A stretch of DNA of 33,747 bases from positions 1 through 33,747 of the forward strand of contig JAHDGW010000006.1 in assembly GCA_020631635.1 (NCBI GenBank), written 5' to 3'. The notes under the pieces are model-generated. The model saw nothing but the letters and a program-made list of their open reading frames with translations. It was not told the DNA's origin and made no database searches. Source of the stretch: Saprospiraceae bacterium. GTDB taxonomy: Bacteria > Bacteroidota > Bacteroidia > Chitinophagales > Saprospiraceae. Below are positions 32,167-33,747 of this stretch, one piece after another. How positions within the stretch are numbered: position 1 is the first letter of the stretch; every line of letters begins with the position of its first letter. The translations under genes and the position numbers were made by a program.

Positions 32167-33699
32167 TTAATTCCTTGGAACTAAATTAAACTCTGTACGT
32201 CTATTCAATGCTCTACCTCTCAATGTAGTATTGTCTGATATTGGTGTACTTTCGCCATATCCAGTATAGTTCATTCGAGATACGGATATACCTTGTCTTG
32301 AAAGGTAGTCATAACATGCTTTTGCTCTTCGTTCTGACAATTGCTGATTAGCTCTAGCGCTTCCTGTATTATCAGTATGACCATTGATGCTTAGGTTAAA
32401 ATCAGGGTATTTATTCATAATACTTGATATCTGTTGGAGTACTTTCAGAGAAGATGGTTTTAGCGTTGCTCTTCCAGTATCAAATTGTACTGATCTCATC
32501 GCAGTTTCCAAAAATTCAATATCAGCTTTGTCGATCTCAGGGCATCCTTGAGTAGAAACAGGACCAGCACTATTAGGACACTTATCTCTACCGTCATCTA
32601 TACCATCACCATCAGTATCAGGACAACCACTATATACGCTAAGTCCTGCTTTATAAGGACACTTATCAGCGAAGTCAGCTATTCCATCTCCATCTGCATC
32701 AGGACAACCTCCAGCTGAGATACTTCCTCTATCATTAGGACACTTATCTTCCGCATCAGGGATACCATCACGATCAGAATCTTCGGTCGGACAACCATTA
32801 TTAGCTGCAGAGCCACTTATATTTGGACATTTGTCTAAGGCATCAGGTATACCATCTCCATCCGCGTCATTATCTGGACATCCTTTATTGGTGCTAAGTC
32901 CAGCCATATTAGGGCATTCATCTTCATTGTCAGAAATACCATCACCATCGCTGTCAGGGCAACCTTTAAATACTTTTAATCCCGCGTATTCAGGACAAGC
33001 ATCTTCGTAATCAGCAATGCCGTCTCCATCTTTATCAGGACAACCATTGAGCTCTCTAGAACCAAAATCCTGTGGGCATAGATCAATTTCATCCGCTAAA
33101 CCATCACCATCACTATCTGGTCCTTCCTTATTTTCTTCTTTAGGCATCGCGGGCTTATCCCCTTTAGATCCAAACAGGTATACGAATCCAAGTCCGTGAT
33201 GTAGATGGTTTCTATCTTGTGCCAATGAAAATCTATATTCTGATTGAATATTAAAAAATGCGTTATCTGCCATTTTAATGTTAATACCAGCGCCTACTGG
33301 AGCTTGTACATTGGTTTCTCCTTCAGTCTCCGTATGTGCTCCTAGTCCCCCCATGATATAGGGAACTATTTTGGTATCAGGTTTATAAAACTGATATTGA
33401 ATTTGAGCATCTAAGCCAGCTACGGTTTTATGAAAATTTTCTAATTCTGTATGGCTTTTGACTACGCCAACCTTAACTGGAAATACTAAGTTTACATTTT
33501 CTTGAATATTATAGAGGAATCCAAGCTCAAATCCGTAGTGGTAACTTTTAAAATCAGATATGGATCCTCCATCTTGTTGAGATTGGTAATCCATAAAGAG
33601 TGTTTTGGTCGTAAGACCATACTTATAGTTTGGATTCTGAGCATAAGAGCTAGTCATCACAAACAGCGTAAATAGTAGAGCTACTGCTAACTTTTTCAT
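32167..33699 (-). CDS. OmpA-family outer-membrane protein with thrombospondin type-3 repeats
   Basis: A 510-residue outer-membrane protein. Signal peptide 1-20 (cut after SSYA); beta-barrel domain about 22-178; a calcium-binding TSP3 linker of seven repeats (about 195-387, pattern DxDxDGxxDxxDxCP); then an OmpA-like peptidoglycan-binding domain (about 403-508: VQFDTGRATLKPSS, INGHTDNTG at 438-446, LSERRAKACYDYL, GYGES). This architecture is common in Bacteroidota as an abundant porin-like anchor between outer membrane and cell wall. The gene is complete; only about 48 bases of its upstream region are in the window, with no clear promoter element. Confidence 0.94.
   Translation of the reverse strand: MKKLAVALLFTLFVMTSSYAQNPNYKYGLTTKTLFMDYQSQQDGGSISDFKSYHYGFELGFLYNIQENVNLVFPVKVGVVKSHTELENFHKTVAGLDAQIQYQFYKPDTKIVPYIMGGLGAHTETEGETNVQAPVGAGINIKMADNAFFNIQSEYRFSLAQDRNHLHHGLGFVYLFGSKGDKPAMPKEENKEGPDSDGDGLADEIDLCPQDFGSRELNGCPDKDGDGIADYEDACPEYAGLKVFKGCPDSDGDGISDNEDECPNMAGLSTNKGCPDNDADGDGIPDALDKCPNISGSAANNGCPTEDSDRDGIPDAEDKCPNDRGSISAGGCPDADGDGIADFADKCPYKAGLSVYSGCPDTDGDGIDDGRDKCPNSAGPVSTQGCPEIDKADIEFLETAMRSVQFDTGRATLKPSSLKVLQQISSIMNKYPDFNLSINGHTDNTGSARANQQLSERRAKACYDYLSRQGISVSRMNYTGYGESTPISDNTTLRGRALNRRTEFNLVPRN
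32539..33117 (-). repeat. Coding tandem repeats: seven TSP3 units
   Basis: Seven imperfect units of about 75-84 bases encode calcium-binding loops such as DKDGDGIADYEDACP. The spacing differs by a codon or two between units, and one unit has an extra DxD step (DNDADGDGIPD). The repeat comes from the protein and is not a separate DNA element, though it may allow unit gain or loss by recombination. Confidence 0.85.
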
Positions 33700-33747
33700 A
33701 GAAAAATCTATTCTAAATTATTTAGTCAATTGATTTTGGGATCAACA

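Noticed and set aside
32539-33117. Regular repeats as a possible CRISPR array
   Set aside because: The units are in frame within the OmpA-family gene and encode TSP3 calcium loops; there are no unique spacers.

Overview
This is an AT-rich chromosomal window from a member of the Bacteroidota, probably near the Saprospiraceae. The evidence is a type IX secretion (T9SS) sorting domain, an OmpA protein with thrombospondin type-3 repeats, an HU-like/SPOR membrane protein, a DUF5686 outer-membrane protein, and repeated promoter-like TAnnTTTG elements with almost no Shine-Dalgarno signals. I see no rRNA, tRNA, CRISPR array, prophage or transposase gene. Coding density is high, and several gene pairs overlap.

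Layout. Positions 1-5.6 kb: the 5' end of recF (minus), then pdhA, a membrane-anchored TPR protein, ribH and a metallo-beta-lactamase-fold hydrolase (plus). These are followed by a small MmcQ/YjbR protein (minus) and a di-heme cytochrome c peroxidase-family lipoprotein. Positions 5.7-10 kb: the HU/SPOR protein (minus), diverging from hemL and an OmpR-type two-component pair. Positions 10-14 kb: a minus-strand run folE, fabD, yqgE and an ABC-F ATPase. Positions 14.2-23.7 kb: a LytS/LytTR-type sensor-regulator pair, a large T9SS-exported protein, an unrecognised helical protein, a DUF5686 protein and a DUF2461 protein. Positions 23.7-32 kb: dihydroorotase (minus), diverging from a five-gene run of DUF2891 lipoprotein, Nramp-fold transporter, pxpA, pxpB and pxpC. 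After that come purK, purE and a small COQ4-like protein. The window closes with an OmpA/TSP3 protein (minus).

The most interesting part is the 25.2-29.7 kb cluster. It encodes the three subunits of the prokaryotic ATP-dependent 5-oxoprolinase. Upstream, sharing an ATGA overlap, are an Nramp-fold transporter and a DUF2891 lipoprotein. The transporter lacks the hallmark metal-binding residues: it has GPGT where DPGN is usual, and VPYN where MPHN is usual. This suggests a scavenging module for pyroglutamate or a related compound in which an Nramp scaffold has been turned to an organic substrate. Also notable are a COQ4-like protein with an intact HDxxH-x11-E motif in a lineage that normally makes menaquinone, and a small inverted-repeat element at about 31.96-32.08 kb that may be a dispersed intergenic repeat.

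Most of the rest is housekeeping: riboflavin, tetrapyrrole, folate, fatty-acid, purine and pyrimidine synthesis. All functions are inferred by eye from sequence motifs. No database search was run.
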